Below, one piece after another: positions 32,274 to 40,952 of a DNA stretch of 64,000 nt. The stretch's first letter is position 1. Each line of letters begins with the position of its first letter. Position numbers and translations under genes: made by a program. The notes under the pieces are model-generated. The model did not search any database. It was not told the DNA's origin and saw nothing but the letters and a program-made list of their open reading frames with translations. The DNA is from RGIG8709 sp045575975 (GTDB lineage Bacteria; Bacillota; Clostridia; Monoglobales; Monoglobaceae): NCBI GenBank assembly GCA_045575975.1, contig JAZNFO010000067.1:7454-71453 (forward strand), given 5' to 3'.

Positions 32274-32468
32274 ATGAGTAAACAAAAACACCTTAGTATA
32301 AGATGCGACAGCGATATGCTTGATAAATTTTATTATGTTTCAAAGTATAACGGAAGAAGCGGAAGCGGACAGATTTTATATTTAATCCGCAGTCTGGTTG
32401 AAGATTTTGAAAAGAAAAACGGAAAGATAACAGATGAAGATTTGGAAAGTCTTGTAAAAACTGATTGA
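32274..32468 (+). CDS. Ribbon-helix-helix (Arc/MetJ-like) DNA-binding protein
   Basis: 64 residues. The start KHLSIRCDSDMLDKFYYVSK has the alternating strand followed by helix of RHH repressors, then NGRSGSGQILYLIRSLVEDF for the second helix. The ATG at 32274 follows GGGGGCGGAAGTT. It is encoded divergently from a 50-residue ORF across an operator-like palindrome. It could be a stand-alone autoregulator. No toxin-like partner is recognised. Confidence 0.65.
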   Translation: MSKQKHLSIRCDSDMLDKFYYVSKYNGRSGSGQILYLIRSLVEDFEKKNGKITDEDLESLVKTD

Positions 32469-32524
32469 CATTTTTTTATACTTGTGATAGCATAAGCCAA
32501 GGGGCAAGAGCCTTTTGGCTTTTT
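32465..32524 (+). promoter_or_regulatory. yitT promoter followed immediately by a terminator-like hairpin
   Basis: TTGACA (32465-32470, overlapping the TGA stop of the previous gene), 17 bp, TAGCAT (32488-32493). Directly downstream AAGCCAA (32494-32500) and TTGGCTT (32515-32521), with inner GG/CC pairs, form a hairpin ending in TTTT. Either the hairpin ends the upstream transcript, or it is an attenuator at the start of the yitT mRNA. Confidence 0.5.
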
Positions 32525-32548
32525 AAGTTTTATTGTAAGGAGAGTATT

Positions 32549-33388
32549 ATGAAAAAAACATCAGGTTCAATTTTGTCAACGGTTATCGGAACTTTAATAA
32601 CGGCGGTGGGGATAAGCCTTTTTCTGTCTCCCAACAAAATAGTCGGCGGAGGAGTTTCGGGTATTGCCATTATTTTATATAATTCGATAAATATTCCCAT
32701 TGGCTTGTCTTTCGGGGTTATAAATCTGGTTTTGCTTATACTTGGTTTTAAGATTCTGGGAAAAGACTTTATATTAAAAACCATTCTGGGAGCAGGTCTT
32801 ATCTCGGTTTTTTCCGAAGTATTTTCCTATTTCCCGCCTGCAACGGATAATGTTGTTCTTGGCACAATTTTCGGGGGAGTTTTATACGGCTTTGGTATCG
32901 GTCTTGCTCTTGCGTCAGGCTCATCAACCGGGGGCGGTGATATAATCGGAAGATTAATTCAGCATAAATTCAAGTCTCTCCCTATCGGCAGAATTTTAAT
33001 GCTTGTTGACGGAGTTATTATTTTAAGCTCACTTTTTGTTTTCAATGATATAGATTTGGTGCTTTTCGGTGTTATCTCAATGTTTATTTCAAACTTTGTT
33101 ATCGACAGGCTTATAAGCACTTTAAATGTTTCAAAAATGGCATTTGTTATAACGGATAAGGGGGAAGAGATTTCCAACAGAATAGTAACATCTTCTCCAA
33201 GAGGTGTAACCATGATAGATGCCAAAGGCGGATACACAAATAATGATAAAAAGCTTCTCTTTTGTGCTATGAAGGATAAGGAAGCTCCCACCTTCCAGAA
33301 AAAAATTCTGGAAATTGATGAAAACGCCTTTGTTGTTTTTGCAGAATCTCAACAGATTGTGGGCAACGGCTTCCATGTCTACCATTAA
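32549..33388 (+). CDS. YitT family membrane protein (DUF161 + DUF2179)
   Basis: 279 residues from the ATG at 32549 with AAGGAG upstream. Five hydrophobic segments carry the family motifs GISLFLSPNKIVGGGVSGIA, GLSFGVINLVLLILGFKILG, and LALASGSSTGGGDIIGRLI. A C-terminal cytosolic DUF2179 domain follows (VSKMAFVITDKGEEISNRIV, RGVTMIDAKGGY). Function unproven; members are widespread in Firmicutes. A terminator follows at 33476. Confidence 0.88.
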   Translation: MKKTSGSILSTVIGTLITAVGISLFLSPNKIVGGGVSGIAIILYNSINIPIGLSFGVINLVLLILGFKILGKDFILKTILGAGLISVFSEVFSYFPPATDNVVLGTIFGGVLYGFGIGLALASGSSTGGGDIIGRLIQHKFKSLPIGRILMLVDGVIILSSLFVFNDIDLVLFGVISMFISNFVIDRLISTLNVSKMAFVITDKGEEISNRIVTSSPRGVTMIDAKGGYTNNDKKLLFCAMKDKEAPTFQKKILEIDENAFVVFAESQQIVGNGFHVYH

Positions 33389-33440
33389 TTCAGAAAAAAA
33401 CTTGTTCTACCGCAAGCTGGAACTATATAAAAGGAACAGC

Positions 33441-33467
33441 GTAGGGGAGGGTCTCCGTGCTCTCCCG
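33441..33467. repeat. Isolated REP-like motif related to the 82-bp repeat
   Basis: GTAGGGGAGGGTCTCCGTGC followed by TCTCCCG is a diverged inverted copy of GGCACAGAGACCGTCTCCCG, which occurs in the tandem repeat at 23229-23420. It lies in the yitT-noc gap. Confidence 0.45.
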
Positions 33468-33475
33468 TTATATCG

Positions 33476-33500
33476 GCAGAGAAAATTCTCTGCTTTTTTT
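33476..33500 (+). terminator. yitT terminator
   Basis: GCAGAGAA (33476-33483) and TTCTCTGC (33486-33493), followed by seven T. Confidence 0.85.
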
Positions 33501-33594
33501 GTGCTTTTTTGCAGTATAAACTTTTCTTTGGTCATCTCTTGTCATATCCTGAAAAACCCCTCCGTCTTTTGTCAGATTTTGCATATGGAAAAAT

Positions 33595-33623
33595 TTGTAA
33601 ATTTATTTTTCATATGGTATGAT
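33595..33623 (+). promoter_or_regulatory. Promoter of the noc/parB-like gene
   Basis: TTGTAA (33595-33600), 17 bp, TATGAT (33618-33623). Confidence 0.6.
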
Positions 33624-33644
33624 GAGAAAAAAGGAGGAATAAAT

Positions 33645-34466
33645 ATGGTAAATTATACAGAAGAGAAAACGGGAACACAATTTGTGGAAATATCAAAAAT
33701 AAGACCAAATCCATATCAGCCCAGGCAGGAGGTGGAAAGCGAGGCACTTTCGGAGCTGGAGGAGTCCATAAGGCAGTATGGACTTATGCAGCCTGTGGTG
33801 CTTCGTCCTGCGGGGAATAATGAATATGAGCTTATTGCAGGAGAGAGAAGACTAAGAGCCTGCAAAAATATAGGACTTCTTGAGATTAATGCAGTTATTG
33901 TCAGGGCAAGCGGAACAGACAGTGCCATTATGGCATTGATTGAAAATATCCAGAGGGAAAATCTTTGCTACATAGAAGAGGCGGAAGCCTATCTTTCCCT
34001 GATTGCAGTTCACGGTCTGACTCAGGAGGAGCTTGCTGTAAGGCTTGGGAAAAAGCAGTCCACCATAGCAAACAAAATCCGTATTTTAAAGCTTTCCCCT
34101 GATATAAGAAAAAAGCTTGCGGAAAACAATCTGACAGAACGCCACGCAAGAGCGCTCCTTAAAATTCAGGACGAAAAACTGAGAAAAAAAGCACTTGATG
34201 AAATAATTGAAAAAGGTTTAAATGTTTCAAAAAGCGAGGAGCTTGTTGAAAAAATCTTAAATCAGGAGGAAGAAAAAAAAGAAAAGCCTGCAGAGGTTAA
34301 AAATATAAGGGTTTTCAAGGATGTTCGCATCTTTGCCAACACTATAAAGAAAGCTATAGATATAATGAAAAAATCCGGTATAGATGCACAATCCTCCAAA
34401 GAGGAAACGGATGACTTTATAGAATACACCATAAAAATTCCCAAAAAACTGGAAAAGGGAGTATAA
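33645..34466 (+). CDS. ParB/Noc family DNA-binding protein
   Basis: 273 residues from the ATG at 33645 with AAGGAGG 8 bases upstream. The N-terminal ParB/Srx CTPase-type domain shows ISKIRPNPYQPRQEVE, GLMQPVVLRP, ELIAGERRLRA and ALIENIQRENL. Next come the helix-turn-helix TQEELAVRLGKKQSTIANKI and ERHARALLKIQDEKLR. Overall it resembles Noc, which keeps the division septum off the nucleoid, as much as chromosomal ParB. No parA lies next to it and no parS-like 16-mer was noticed. About 100 open codons upstream are not used. Confidence 0.85.
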   Translation: MVNYTEEKTGTQFVEISKIRPNPYQPRQEVESEALSELEESIRQYGLMQPVVLRPAGNNEYELIAGERRLRACKNIGLLEINAVIVRASGTDSAIMALIENIQRENLCYIEEAEAYLSLIAVHGLTQEELAVRLGKKQSTIANKIRILKLSPDIRKKLAENNLTERHARALLKIQDEKLRKKALDEIIEKGLNVSKSEELVEKILNQEEEKKEKPAEVKNIRVFKDVRIFANTIKKAIDIMKKSGIDAQSSKEETDDFIEYTIKIPKKLEKGV

Positions 34467-34511
34467 AAAATTCCCCTGTTGTCAATCCTATCCATAAGGA
34501 GGCGATTGACA

Positions 34512-35246
34512 ATGAAAAATAAAAAAAAGAATGTGAAGCTTGTAAATACTGAGAAAAAGGAACTGCTAACAAAGAATGCAAAAAGGGCATACATAGCTCT
34601 TCTTGCAGCTGTGGTAATTGTAAGCGGATCGGCATTTATAAGGCATAGCAGAGAAGCTGCAAAAGATATTGAAACAGCCTTTGACGAAAAGCTCTGGGAG
34701 GATGCCATAGAGGATGTGTCGCCCGACACATTTGAAGAAACCGTTGTTTCTGACAGTGTGGTAACGGAAGAGGTTCAGCCAATTCCTGAAACAGAAGATA
34801 CGGCAGATTTTCAGGAAGAAACTGTTATGGCGTCTGCCCCTGCTACGGAGCCTGTTGTTCCCGCAATAGGAAAAATTATTCGTGAGTTTTCAGGGGATGA
34901 GCTGATTTATAGCAGCTCAACGGGAGACTTTCGCACTCACAACGGTATTGATATAAAGGGTGCAGAGGGTGATAAGGTTCTTGCAGTAATGGACGGTGAG
35001 GTTATAAGATGCGAAAAGGATGAACGATATGGAATTGTTGTGGAAATAAAGCACGAAGACGGTCTTGTTTCAAGATATATGGGACTTCAGAGTGAAAGCT
35101 TTATTGAAAAAGGAAAGTTTGTTAAAAAAGGCGATATAATCGGTGGTATAGGCACTCCGGGAGCCTTTGAAGAAGAGGATGGCCCTCATCTTCATTTTGA
35201 GGTTCAAAAGGATGACAATTATATGAATCCTTCCTTATATTTTTAG
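34512..35246 (+). CDS. Membrane-anchored M23 (LytM) endopeptidase, SpoIIQ-like
   Basis: 244 residues from the ATG at 34512, with AAGGAGG about 10 bases upstream. A basic N-terminus and one membrane segment (AYIALLAAVVIVSGSAFI) precede an acidic linker. A C-terminal LytM domain carries THNGIDIKGAEGDKVLAVMD (zinc ligands H and D) and GPHLHFEVQKD. Both zinc motifs are intact, unlike Bacillus SpoIIQ. The size and layout fit the SpoIIQ group that acts at the engulfing forespore membrane, but a vegetative wall hydrolase is possible. It follows the noc-like gene by 45 bp. Confidence 0.75.
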   Translation: MKNKKKNVKLVNTEKKELLTKNAKRAYIALLAAVVIVSGSAFIRHSREAAKDIETAFDEKLWEDAIEDVSPDTFEETVVSDSVVTEEVQPIPETEDTADFQEETVMASAPATEPVVPAIGKIIREFSGDELIYSSSTGDFRTHNGIDIKGAEGDKVLAVMDGEVIRCEKDERYGIVVEIKHEDGLVSRYMGLQSESFIEKGKFVKKGDIIGGIGTPGAFEEEDGPHLHFEVQKDDNYMNPSLYF

Positions 35247-35268
35247 GCATTGAAAATAAAAATGCCTG

Positions 35269-35304
35269 AAATCCCCTCTTTTCAGCCGAAGAGGGGATTT
35301 TTTT
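35269..35304 (+). terminator. Terminator after the M23 gene
   Basis: AAATCCCCTCTT (35269-35280) and AAGAGGGGATTT (35289-35300), ending in a run of seven T. Confidence 0.9.
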
Positions 35305-35347
35305 GTTAAAATGAAATGATTTTGTAACACACTTTTAATATTTCTTA

Positions 35348-35356
35348 TGGTATAAT
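35348..35356 (+). promoter_or_regulatory. Extended -10 promoter of uppP-ftsK
   Basis: TGGTATAAT (TG at 35348-35349, TATAAT at 35351-35356) with no good -35, the pattern of an extended -10 promoter. Confidence 0.55.
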
Positions 35357-35398
35357 TAATATACTGTGTATAAATATATATTTTTGGAGGTATCAGGT

Positions 35399-36205
35399 AT
35401 GGATATGATAATGTCTTTTTTTCTTGGTATTGTTGAGGGTATAACCGAATGGCTTCCCATAAGCAGCACGGGACATATGATACTTGTTAATGAATTTTTT
35501 AAAAACTCATCTTCTTTTTTCAGAACGGATTTATATTTATATGTAATTCAGCTTGGGGCAATTCTTGCAATCTGTACCATATATTTTAAAAAGCTTAACC
35601 CGTTTTCTCCGTCAAAAACAAGTCAGGAGAAAAAAGAAACCTTCAATATGTGGTTTAAGGTTATAGCTGCCTGCATACCTGCGGCGGTTTTCGGACTTTT
35701 ATTAAATGACTATATGGAAAACTTTGAAAACTGGTATGTTATTTCCGCTACATTAATAATATATGGTATCTTGTTTATAATAATAGAAAGAAAAAACCGA
35801 AGTGCAAAAACAGAGAGTCTTTCGGACTTAAGCTATAAGACGGCAATTTTAATTGGACTTTTCCAGGTCCTTTCCATAATCCCCGGAACATCAAGGTCCG
35901 GCTCAACAATCCTTGGGGGCATAATCCTCGGCTGTTCAAGAAACCTTGCAGCGGAGTTTTCGTTCTTCCTTGCAATTCCCGTTATGTTCGGGGTGAGTCT
36001 TTTAAAGCTTGTAACAAACGACTATCCTATGAGCCCAGCGGAATGGGGACTTCTGATTTCAGGAATGCTGGCGGCATACATAGTGTCTCTCGGGGCGGTT
36101 AAGTTTCTCACCGGTTATGTTAAAAGACACGATTTTAAAATTTTCGGATATTACAGAATTATACTCGGTATAATTGTTATTTTATATTTTACTATAGTTG
36201 GATAA
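35399..36205 (+). CDS. uppP: Undecaprenyl-diphosphatase
   Basis: UppP/BacA recycles the lipid carrier of cell-wall synthesis by dephosphorylating C55-PP at the membrane. 268 residues from the ATG at 35399 with GGAGG 8 bases upstream; the earlier frame has no ribosome site. Signatures: GIVEGITEWLPISSTGHMIL (E and S/T/H of the active site) and LSIIPGTSRSGSTILGGII. About seven to eight hydrophobic helices. ftsK starts 11 bases after its stop, so the two are cotranscribed. Confidence 0.95.
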   Translation: MDMIMSFFLGIVEGITEWLPISSTGHMILVNEFFKNSSSFFRTDLYLYVIQLGAILAICTIYFKKLNPFSPSKTSQEKKETFNMWFKVIAACIPAAVFGLLLNDYMENFENWYVISATLIIYGILFIIIERKNRSAKTESLSDLSYKTAILIGLFQVLSIIPGTSRSGSTILGGIILGCSRNLAAEFSFFLAIPVMFGVSLLKLVTNDYPMSPAEWGLLISGMLAAYIVSLGAVKFLTGYVKRHDFKIFGYYRIILGIIVILYFTIVG

Positions 36206-36216
36206 GAGGTATAAAA

Positions 36217-38961
36217 ATGGCTGAAACAAAAAAACAAAGGAGCCGCACGGCAAAAGCAGAGCCTAAAGCAAAAAAACAAACTGCAAATAAAACAGCTCCC
36301 AAAAGGAGCACGGTTGAGGCTCAGAGAAGAAAAACAAAGAAAGCAAAAAGCCTCAATGCAGAGCTTCGGGGCATTATTTTAATTGCGGTTGGTGCGTTTT
36401 TAGCACTTTCATTTTTCACGGAAACTGCAGGTGTTCTGGGTAATTTTATAAAAAACACCGTTATGGGATTTTTTGGCGGGGCATCAAATATCTTTTTTGT
36501 TTACATAATATGGATGGGTATAAATTCCTTTCTTGAAAAACACAAATCAAAAGGAGGGTATAAACCCTGGGTGCTTTTCGGGCTTATGATTTTTTCTGCT
36601 GTGTTTGTGGCACTTTGTATGGAGGATACTGCCTGGTTTAAGCTTTCCTTTGTGGGAGAGATTAAGCAGATGTTCTCATACGGAATATCAGGCTATGGCG
36701 GCGGACTTATCGGAAGCACCATTGCAAGACTTCTTTATAAGATTATGGGAGCGGGCACATGGATTGTAACTATTGCTGCAATTCTTATTCTTTTAGTTGT
36801 TCTCACCGAAACCTCTATTGAGAAAATAGGAAAGAAAATTGCGGAAAAAATAAAGAAAAACGCAAAAGACCTGAACGAAAAGCTTACAAGAGAAATTCCT
36901 CTTGAAGAAGATGAAGAAGATGATATAGAAGAAATAAAGGTTGAAAAAAGCAAAAAGAAAAAAGAAGAGAAAGAAGAAAAACCTGCTTTGGAGAAAGATG
37001 TGCAGGCAGAGGTTAAAAGAGCGGATGATTATTTTGACCTATATTTTTCAGGACAGGAGGCAGAGGGAATTTTAGATGCTGTAAGAGAAAATAAGCCTCA
37101 GAGATTCACATTCTCGGATGAAGATATTGAAAAAATGGGATTTTCATCAGATATAACCTTTGACACAGAGGAAGAGGAAGAAAAAACGGAAAAAACAAAG
37201 AAGGAAGTTGTTCTTCCTCGTGTGGAGGGAGTAAACAACGGACTTTTAACAACTCTCCCTGATGAAAAAGGAAAATACCACACAAAAGGCGATGATGATT
37301 TCGAGCCGCCCAGTCTTGTGCAGATAGAAGAGGCGGCGGATCCGTATACAAGAGCGGCAATAGACAGCGGAGTTCCTCTTGATGAAGCCTATCTTGCAGG
37401 CAAAAAAATGACAAAGGAAGAAACTTTAGCTGCTGCCAACAAAATCGGTATGGCTGCAGAAGAGTCCATTGAGGCAACGAAGCTTTTAAAGTATAAGCTT
37501 CCTCCTATGTCTCTTTTATCAAAACAGAAGCCACAGGAAAAAAGTGCGGCAGAAAGAAAAAGAGAGCTTGAAGACAAGGCAAACAGACTCCTTGACACTC
37601 TTGCAAGCTTTAAAGTGGATGCAAAAATTCTGAATATAACTCAGGGCCCAACGGTAACAAGATTTGAACTTCAGCCGGGCTTTGGTGTTAAGGTGTCAAA
37701 AATAACTCACCTGGCAGATGATATAGCGCTGAGCCTTGCGGCATCAGGGGTAAGAATTGAAGCACCTATTCCGGGGAAATCTGCCATAGGTATCGAAATT
37801 CCAAATGAAAAGGCAACACCCGTGCCTATCCGTGAGGTGCTTGATTCGGATAAGTTTAAAGACTTTAAATCAAAAACCGCCTTTGCCCTTGGTAAAGATA
37901 TAGCGGGCAACTGCGTTGTGGCGGATATTGCCCAGTTCCCTCATATATTAATAGCAGGTGCAACAGGTTCGGGTAAAAGTGTGTGCATAAATTCACTTAT
38001 TGCAAGTATTTTGTATAAAGCAAAGCCAAATGAGGTAAAACTTATAATGATAGACCCAAAAATGGTTGAGCTTGTTGTGTATAATGGTATTCCACATCTT
38101 TTAATCCCGGTTGTAACAGATCCTAAGCATGCGGCGGGGGCTCTTAACTGGGCTGTAACAGAAATGAAGAACCGCTATAAGCTCTTGAAAGACAACAAGA
38201 CGAGAAACCTTGAAGGCTTTAATGCACTTATGGAAGAAAACGGAACTCCCGAAAATAAGCTTCCAGAAATAGTTATTATCATAGACGAGCTTGCAGACCT
38301 TATGCTTGCTGCGAAAAGCGAAGTTGAGGATGCTATAAACTCTCTTGCAGCACTTGCAAGAGCGGCGGGAATGTATCTTGTTATTGCAACCCAGAGACCG
38401 TCGGTTGATGTTATCACAGGGGTTATAAAGGCAAATGTTCCCTCAAGAATTTCTTTTGCGGTTTCATCACAGATTGACAGCCGAACAATTCTTGATGCTC
38501 AGGGAGCAGAAAAGCTTCTTGGAAAGGGCGATATGCTTTATGCTCCAAGAGGCGCCATAAAGCCAATGCGTATTCAGGGCAATTTCCTTTCAGACGGAGA
38601 AATTGAAAATATTATTTCCTATATAAAGAATCAGTTTGAGGCAGATTATGATGAATCTATCCTTGAGCAGATAGAAAAAGAGCAGGAAGAAAAGAAACAG
38701 GAAGAGTCTCAAACGGAGACCAAAACCCGTGAGGGTGAAAGGGACGAGCTTTTCTATAAGGTTGCGGAAATGTTTGTTCAGGCAGGGCAGGGCTCGGTTG
38801 CAATGCTTCAGAGAAGATATAAGATAGGATATCAGAGAGCGGCAAGAATTATTGACCAGCTTGAAGAGGCAAGAATACTTGGTCCTTTTGAGGGTTCAAA
38901 GCCGAGACAGGTGCTTATATCCCATAATGAATTTATGGAAATGATGTCCCACCGTGACTAG
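36217..38961 (+). CDS. FtsK/SpoIIIE family DNA translocase
   Basis: 914 residues. Four predicted membrane helices in residues about 50-200 are followed by a long acidic/lysine-rich linker. The motor has Walker A GATGSGKSVCINSLI (about 582), Walker B IVIIIDELADLMLA (about 686) and ATQRPSVDVITGVIKANVPS. The C-terminal gamma winged helix (residues about 842-914) includes FVQAGQGSVAMLQRRYKIGY and RAARIIDQLEEARILGPFEG, which reads chromosome polarity sequences. Moves chromosomal DNA through the division or sporulation septum. Only one such gene is seen, so it may serve both roles. Confidence 0.95.
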   Translation: MAETKKQRSRTAKAEPKAKKQTANKTAPKRSTVEAQRRKTKKAKSLNAELRGIILIAVGAFLALSFFTETAGVLGNFIKNTVMGFFGGASNIFFVYIIWMGINSFLEKHKSKGGYKPWVLFGLMIFSAVFVALCMEDTAWFKLSFVGEIKQMFSYGISGYGGGLIGSTIARLLYKIMGAGTWIVTIAAILILLVVLTETSIEKIGKKIAEKIKKNAKDLNEKLTREIPLEEDEEDDIEEIKVEKSKKKKEEKEEKPALEKDVQAEVKRADDYFDLYFSGQEAEGILDAVRENKPQRFTFSDEDIEKMGFSSDITFDTEEEEEKTEKTKKEVVLPRVEGVNNGLLTTLPDEKGKYHTKGDDDFEPPSLVQIEEAADPYTRAAIDSGVPLDEAYLAGKKMTKEETLAAANKIGMAAEESIEATKLLKYKLPPMSLLSKQKPQEKSAAERKRELEDKANRLLDTLASFKVDAKILNITQGPTVTRFELQPGFGVKVSKITHLADDIALSLAASGVRIEAPIPGKSAIGIEIPNEKATPVPIREVLDSDKFKDFKSKTAFALGKDIAGNCVVADIAQFPHILIAGATGSGKSVCINSLIASILYKAKPNEVKLIMIDPKMVELVVYNGIPHLLIPVVTDPKHAAGALNWAVTEMKNRYKLLKDNKTRNLEGFNALMEENGTPENKLPEIVIIIDELADLMLAAKSEVEDAINSLAALARAAGMYLVIATQRPSVDVITGVIKANVPSRISFAVSSQIDSRTILDAQGAEKLLGKGDMLYAPRGAIKPMRIQGNFLSDGEIENIISYIKNQFEADYDESILEQIEKEQEEKKQEESQTETKTREGERDELFYKVAEMFVQAGQGSVAMLQRRYKIGYQRAARIIDQLEEARILGPFEGSKPRQVLISHNEFMEMMSHRD

Positions 38962-39175
38962 GGCTTATGGTTGCAGGCTGTGAAAACCCCTATTTTAAGG
39001 CTTTTTTTCGGTAGTTATAATGTAAATCGTCTGGATTTTTTTGTGCAAAGTAACGAAATTGTAACAAATTGCAAAAAAATGGTGGAAAAAATTTAAGTTA
39101 TGTAGTAGAATATAAATATCTTGTTAGGATAGAAATTAATGAATTCTATTTATATAATTAAAAAGGAGAAAAAAA

Positions 39176-39451
39176 ATGAATAAGCAAGAATTAATCTCAG
39201 CTATGGCTGAAAAGGCAAATCTTTCAAAAAAGGATGCAGAAGCTGCTCTTAACGCTTTCATTGCATCAGTAGAAGGCGCACTCGCTAAGGGTGACAAAGT
39301 TCAGCTCGTTGGCTTCGGTGGTTTCGAAGTTAGAGAAAGAGCTGCTAGAACAGGCAGAAATCCTCAGACAGGTGCAGAAATGAAAATTGCTGCTGCTAAA
39401 GTTCCGGCTTTCAAAGCAGGTAGCGCATTCAAAGCTCTTATCAACAAATAA
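39176..39451 (+). CDS. hup: HU-family DNA-binding protein
   Basis: 91 residues. Seen: NKQELISAMAEKANLSKKDA, VQLVGFGGFEVRERAARTGR, NPQTGAEMKIAAAKVPAFKA. Histone-like dimer that bends and compacts DNA. A strong AAAAGGAGAAAAAA precedes the ATG. Codon use looks that of a highly expressed gene (many GCT, TTC, CTC codons compared with neighbours). Own terminator downstream. Confidence 0.97.
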   Translation: MNKQELISAMAEKANLSKKDAEAALNAFIASVEGALAKGDKVQLVGFGGFEVRERAARTGRNPQTGAEMKIAAAKVPAFKAGSAFKALINK

Positions 39452-39465
39452 GAAGATTTTTCACG

Positions 39466-39497
39466 AAGGTCGCAAAAATTTGCGACCTTTATTTTTT
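39466..39497 (+). terminator. hup terminator
   Basis: AAGGTCGCAAA (39466-39476) and TTTGCGACCTT (39479-39489), followed by TATTTTTTT. Confidence 0.92.
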
Positions 39498-39556
39498 TAC
39501 TTTGTCCGAAATCCGGCACTCTCAAAGCTGTGTATTGATAATAAAAAAACTTTTTT

Positions 39557-39584
39557 TTGAGATAATAATAACATTCGTTATAAT
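39557..39584 (+). promoter_or_regulatory. rqcP promoter with a very short leader
   Basis: TTGAGA (39557-39562), 16 bp, TATAAT (39579-39584). The predicted start at about 39591 is only about 7 bases before the rqcP ATG. Confidence 0.6.
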
Positions 39585-39597
39585 ATTGGTGAATTAT

Positions 39598-39837
39598 ATG
39601 AGACTTGATAAATACTTGAAGGTATCCCGACTTATAAAAAGAAGAACAGTTGCAAACGAAGCCTGCGACGGCGGAAGAGTTATGGCAAACGGAAGAGTTG
39701 TTAAAGCTTCCTATGATGTTAAAACGGGGGATATTCTTGAAATAACATTTGGAAACAAAACCCTTAAAATAAAGGTAACAGAGGTTAAGGAAACTGTGAA
39801 GAAGGATGATGCCCAGACACTTTACGAGGTGGTTTAA
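39598..39837 (+). CDS. rqcP: RqcP-like S4-domain ribosome quality control protein
   Basis: 79 residues, one S4 RNA-binding domain: MRLDKYLKVSRLIKRRTVAN, EACDGGRVMANGRVVKASYD and VKTGDILEITFG, then VKETVKKDDAQTLYEVV. It matches the RqcP (YabO) family that works with RqcH to add alanine tails on stalled 50S peptides. The ATG at 39598 has only GGTGA as ribosome site. The promoter position suggests a nearly leaderless mRNA. In Bacillus it lies with yabP/yabQ and divIC; here it is next to hup and mreB, and hup-rqcP linkage is common in Firmicutes. Confidence 0.88.
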   Translation: MRLDKYLKVSRLIKRRTVANEACDGGRVMANGRVVKASYDVKTGDILEITFGNKTLKIKVTEVKETVKKDDAQTLYEVV

Positions 39838-39860
39838 AGCGGGTTTATGTACTTTGTATA

Positions 39861-39889
39861 TTGACAGAAAAGGAAAAATGGTATAAGAT
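39861..39889 (+). promoter_or_regulatory. mreB promoter
   Basis: TTGACA (39861-39866), 17 bp, TAAGAT (39884-39889). An alternative -10, TATAAG (39882-39887), has shorter spacing. Confidence 0.55.
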
Positions 39890-39941
39890 AATGAATATGT
39901 GGAAAAAAGTAGTAAAGTTCATTCAGAAAGGAAATTTTAAT

Positions 39942-40952
39942 ATGTTTGGACAGGATATTGGCATAGATTTGGGAACTGCCTCTGTTTTGGTGTATATAAA
40001 AGGCAAGGGCATTGTGGCAAAGGAGCCTTCTGTTGTTGCTGTTGATAAAAACACCAACAAGCTTTATGCTGTGGGCGAGGATGCCCAGAAGATGCTTGGC
40101 AGAACTCCGGGAAATATTGTTGCCATCCGCCCTCTTCGTGACGGTGTTATTTCTGATTATAACACAACTGAAAGAATGATTAAGCATTTTTTAAGCAAGG
40201 CTTGTAAAAAAAGCATTTTCAAGCCACGGGTTATTATATGTGTTCCAAGCGGTGTAACCGAGGTTGAAGAAAGAGCGGTTGTTGATGCGGGAATTCAGGC
40301 AGGTGCAAGCAAGGTGCATCTTATTGAAGAGCCTCTTGCTGCTGCTATTGGTGTTGGCATTGATATTGCTCAGCCCTATGGTTCGATGATTGTTGATATG
40401 GGCGGAGGAACATCGGATGTTGCGGTTATTTCTCTTGGGGGAATTGTAACAAGCGAATCAATTAAGATTGCAGGTGATAAGTTTGACGAGGCAATCGTGA
40501 GATTTATCAGAAAGAAATATAATATTTTAATCGGTGAAAGAACTGCAGAGGATTTGAAAATAAAAATCGGCTGTGTATATAAGAGAGAGGATAATCCGGT
40601 TATGGAGGTTCGTGGCAGAAGCCTTGTTTCAGGACTTCCAAAGACCATAAATGTCAGTGCAAACGAAATGCTTGAAGCACTTTCTGAGCCTGCACAGGCA
40701 ATTGTTGATGCGGTTAAGGCTGTTCTTGAAAAAACCCCGCCTGAATTAATCGGGGATATAAGTGCAAGAGGAATTGTTTTAACCGGCGGCGGAGCGCTTA
40801 TCTATGGAATGGATAAGCTTATCCAGATTGAAACCGGAATAAGAACAATTGTTGCAGAGGATGCAGAAAGCTGCGTTGCCCTCGGCACAGGCAGAGCCCT
40901 TGATAACATCGCAATCCTGCAGAGCTATAATCCAACAAAAAGAAAAGCTTAG
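39942..40952 (+). CDS. MreB/Mbl-type rod-shape actin homologue
   Basis: 336 residues from the ATG at 39942 (MFGQDIGIDLGTASVLVYIK), with AAAGGA upstream. Actin-fold nucleotide motifs: IDLGTASVLV (phosphate 1), SMIVDMGGGTSDVAVISLGG (phosphate 2), GIVLTGGGALIYGMDKLI (adenosine). VIICVPSGVTEVEERAVVD and HLIEEPLAAAIGVGI are typical. It forms membrane-associated filaments that direct lateral wall growth. mreC and mreD are not adjacent, so it is a stand-alone paralogue (Mbl- or MreBH-like). Confidence 0.93.
   Translation: MFGQDIGIDLGTASVLVYIKGKGIVAKEPSVVAVDKNTNKLYAVGEDAQKMLGRTPGNIVAIRPLRDGVISDYNTTERMIKHFLSKACKKSIFKPRVIICVPSGVTEVEERAVVDAGIQAGASKVHLIEEPLAAAIGVGIDIAQPYGSMIVDMGGGTSDVAVISLGGIVTSESIKIAGDKFDEAIVRFIRKKYNILIGERTAEDLKIKIGCVYKREDNPVMEVRGRSLVSGLPKTINVSANEMLEALSEPAQAIVDAVKAVLEKTPPELIGDISARGIVLTGGGALIYGMDKLIQIETGIRTIVAEDAESCVALGTGRALDNIAILQSYNPTKRKA

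Noticed and set aside
34262..34729. 155-codon minus-strand ORF across the noc-M23 junction
   Set aside because: Antisense to two genes with strong family motifs and ribosome sites; low-complexity Ser/Phe composition typical of a shadow frame.
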